Part shown: piece after piece, positions 63,838 through 64,000 of the stretch | Layout: each line of letters begins with the position of its first letter | Numbering within the stretch: the first letter of the stretch is position 1 | Assembly (NCBI GenBank): GCA_022241785.1 | Contig: JAKOMP010000014.1 | Coordinates: forward strand, 1 to 64,000 | Origin: Cyanocohniella sp. LLY | GTDB lineage: Bacteria; Cyanobacteriota; Cyanobacteriia; Cyanobacteriales; Nostocaceae | Length of the DNA: 64,000 nucleotides | Direction: 5' to 3' | Made by a program: the position numbers and the translations under genes | Notes under the pieces: generated by a model | The model's input: the letters and a program-made list of their open reading frames with translations, nothing else | What the model was told of the DNA's origin: nothing | Database searches by the model: none

Positions 63838-64000
63838 TAGTTAAGTTCCTCTATATATTTGTCTTGGGATTGGGGACTGGGTAAATGAGGAAAAGTCAGA
63901 AGGTTTTTGTTACGATTCCAAAGTTTTCTTCTCCTTGTCTCCTTGTCCCCCCACTTCTTCGTTCAGTCTCTACAACCGACAGGCATCATTTCTAATAACA

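Overview
The window looks like chromosome of a heterocyst-forming filamentous cyanobacterium (Nostoc/Anabaena-like). The evidence is the abundance of the HIP1 octamer GCGATCGC, cyanobacterial marker genes (isiB flavodoxin, GUN4 domain, helical carotenoid protein, a CYP120-type P450, menB, BT1 folate transporter), many short tandem heptamers and dispersed palindromic repeats typical of Nostocales, and a run of polysaccharide genes containing hepC and hepA in the order of the heterocyst envelope polysaccharide (HEP) island of Anabaena PCC 7120. No rRNA, tRNA or CRISPR array was recognised.

Layout. 1-12.4 kb is mixed accessory and stress DNA. It holds the edge of an ISL3-type transposase, an MgtC-like protein, a MATE exporter, an iron-stress pair (flavodoxin isiB plus a small alpha/beta hydrolase), a Uma2 nuclease, a GUN4-domain protein, a UPF0175/DUF3368 toxin-antitoxin pair beside an antitoxin remnant, and three DUF2382/PRC-barrel paralogues. 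12.5-24 kb is mostly housekeeping: DUF1400 hydrolase, phosphohexomutase, RdgB/HAM1 pyrophosphatase, menB, folate/biopterin transporter, then a carotenoid oxygenase facing a CYP120-like P450. 24-36.7 kb holds gdhA with an NtcA-type box, an anchored GHL10-like protein whose 5' end abuts a MITE, a divergent nucleoside hydrolase/cytosine deaminase pair, der, a metallophosphoesterase, a YdeP-type molybdopterin oxidoreductase, an aldo/keto reductase, a PII-like protein and a glycine-rich RRM protein.

36.9-44.4 kb is the most unusual block. Three co-directional minus-strand genes encode, in transcription order, a large dynamin-like GTPase, an 1132-residue Hsp70/actin-fold ATPase with long terminal extensions, and a 365-residue protein of unknown function. 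The pairing resembles the SrfB/SrfC virulence-factor architecture of enterics and may be a poorly described nucleotide-driven machine.

44.4-47 kb holds an SDR remnant, a free-standing helical carotenoid protein and a 1.4 kb gene-poor stretch with several hairpins, including a good sRNA candidate. 47-63.8 kb is a minus-strand HEP-type island: an SAF/homoserine-dehydrogenase-like oxidoreductase, GT4, a Wzc-like co-polymerase/kinase, HepC sugar transferase, HepA ABC exporter, a GT-A-fold protein, four further glycosyltransferases, a Wzy/WaaL-type membrane protein and a last GT4. Together they would start, elongate, export and control the length of a polysaccharide. Several MITE families, one with both terminal inverted repeats and a target-site duplication visible, are scattered through intergenic DNA.
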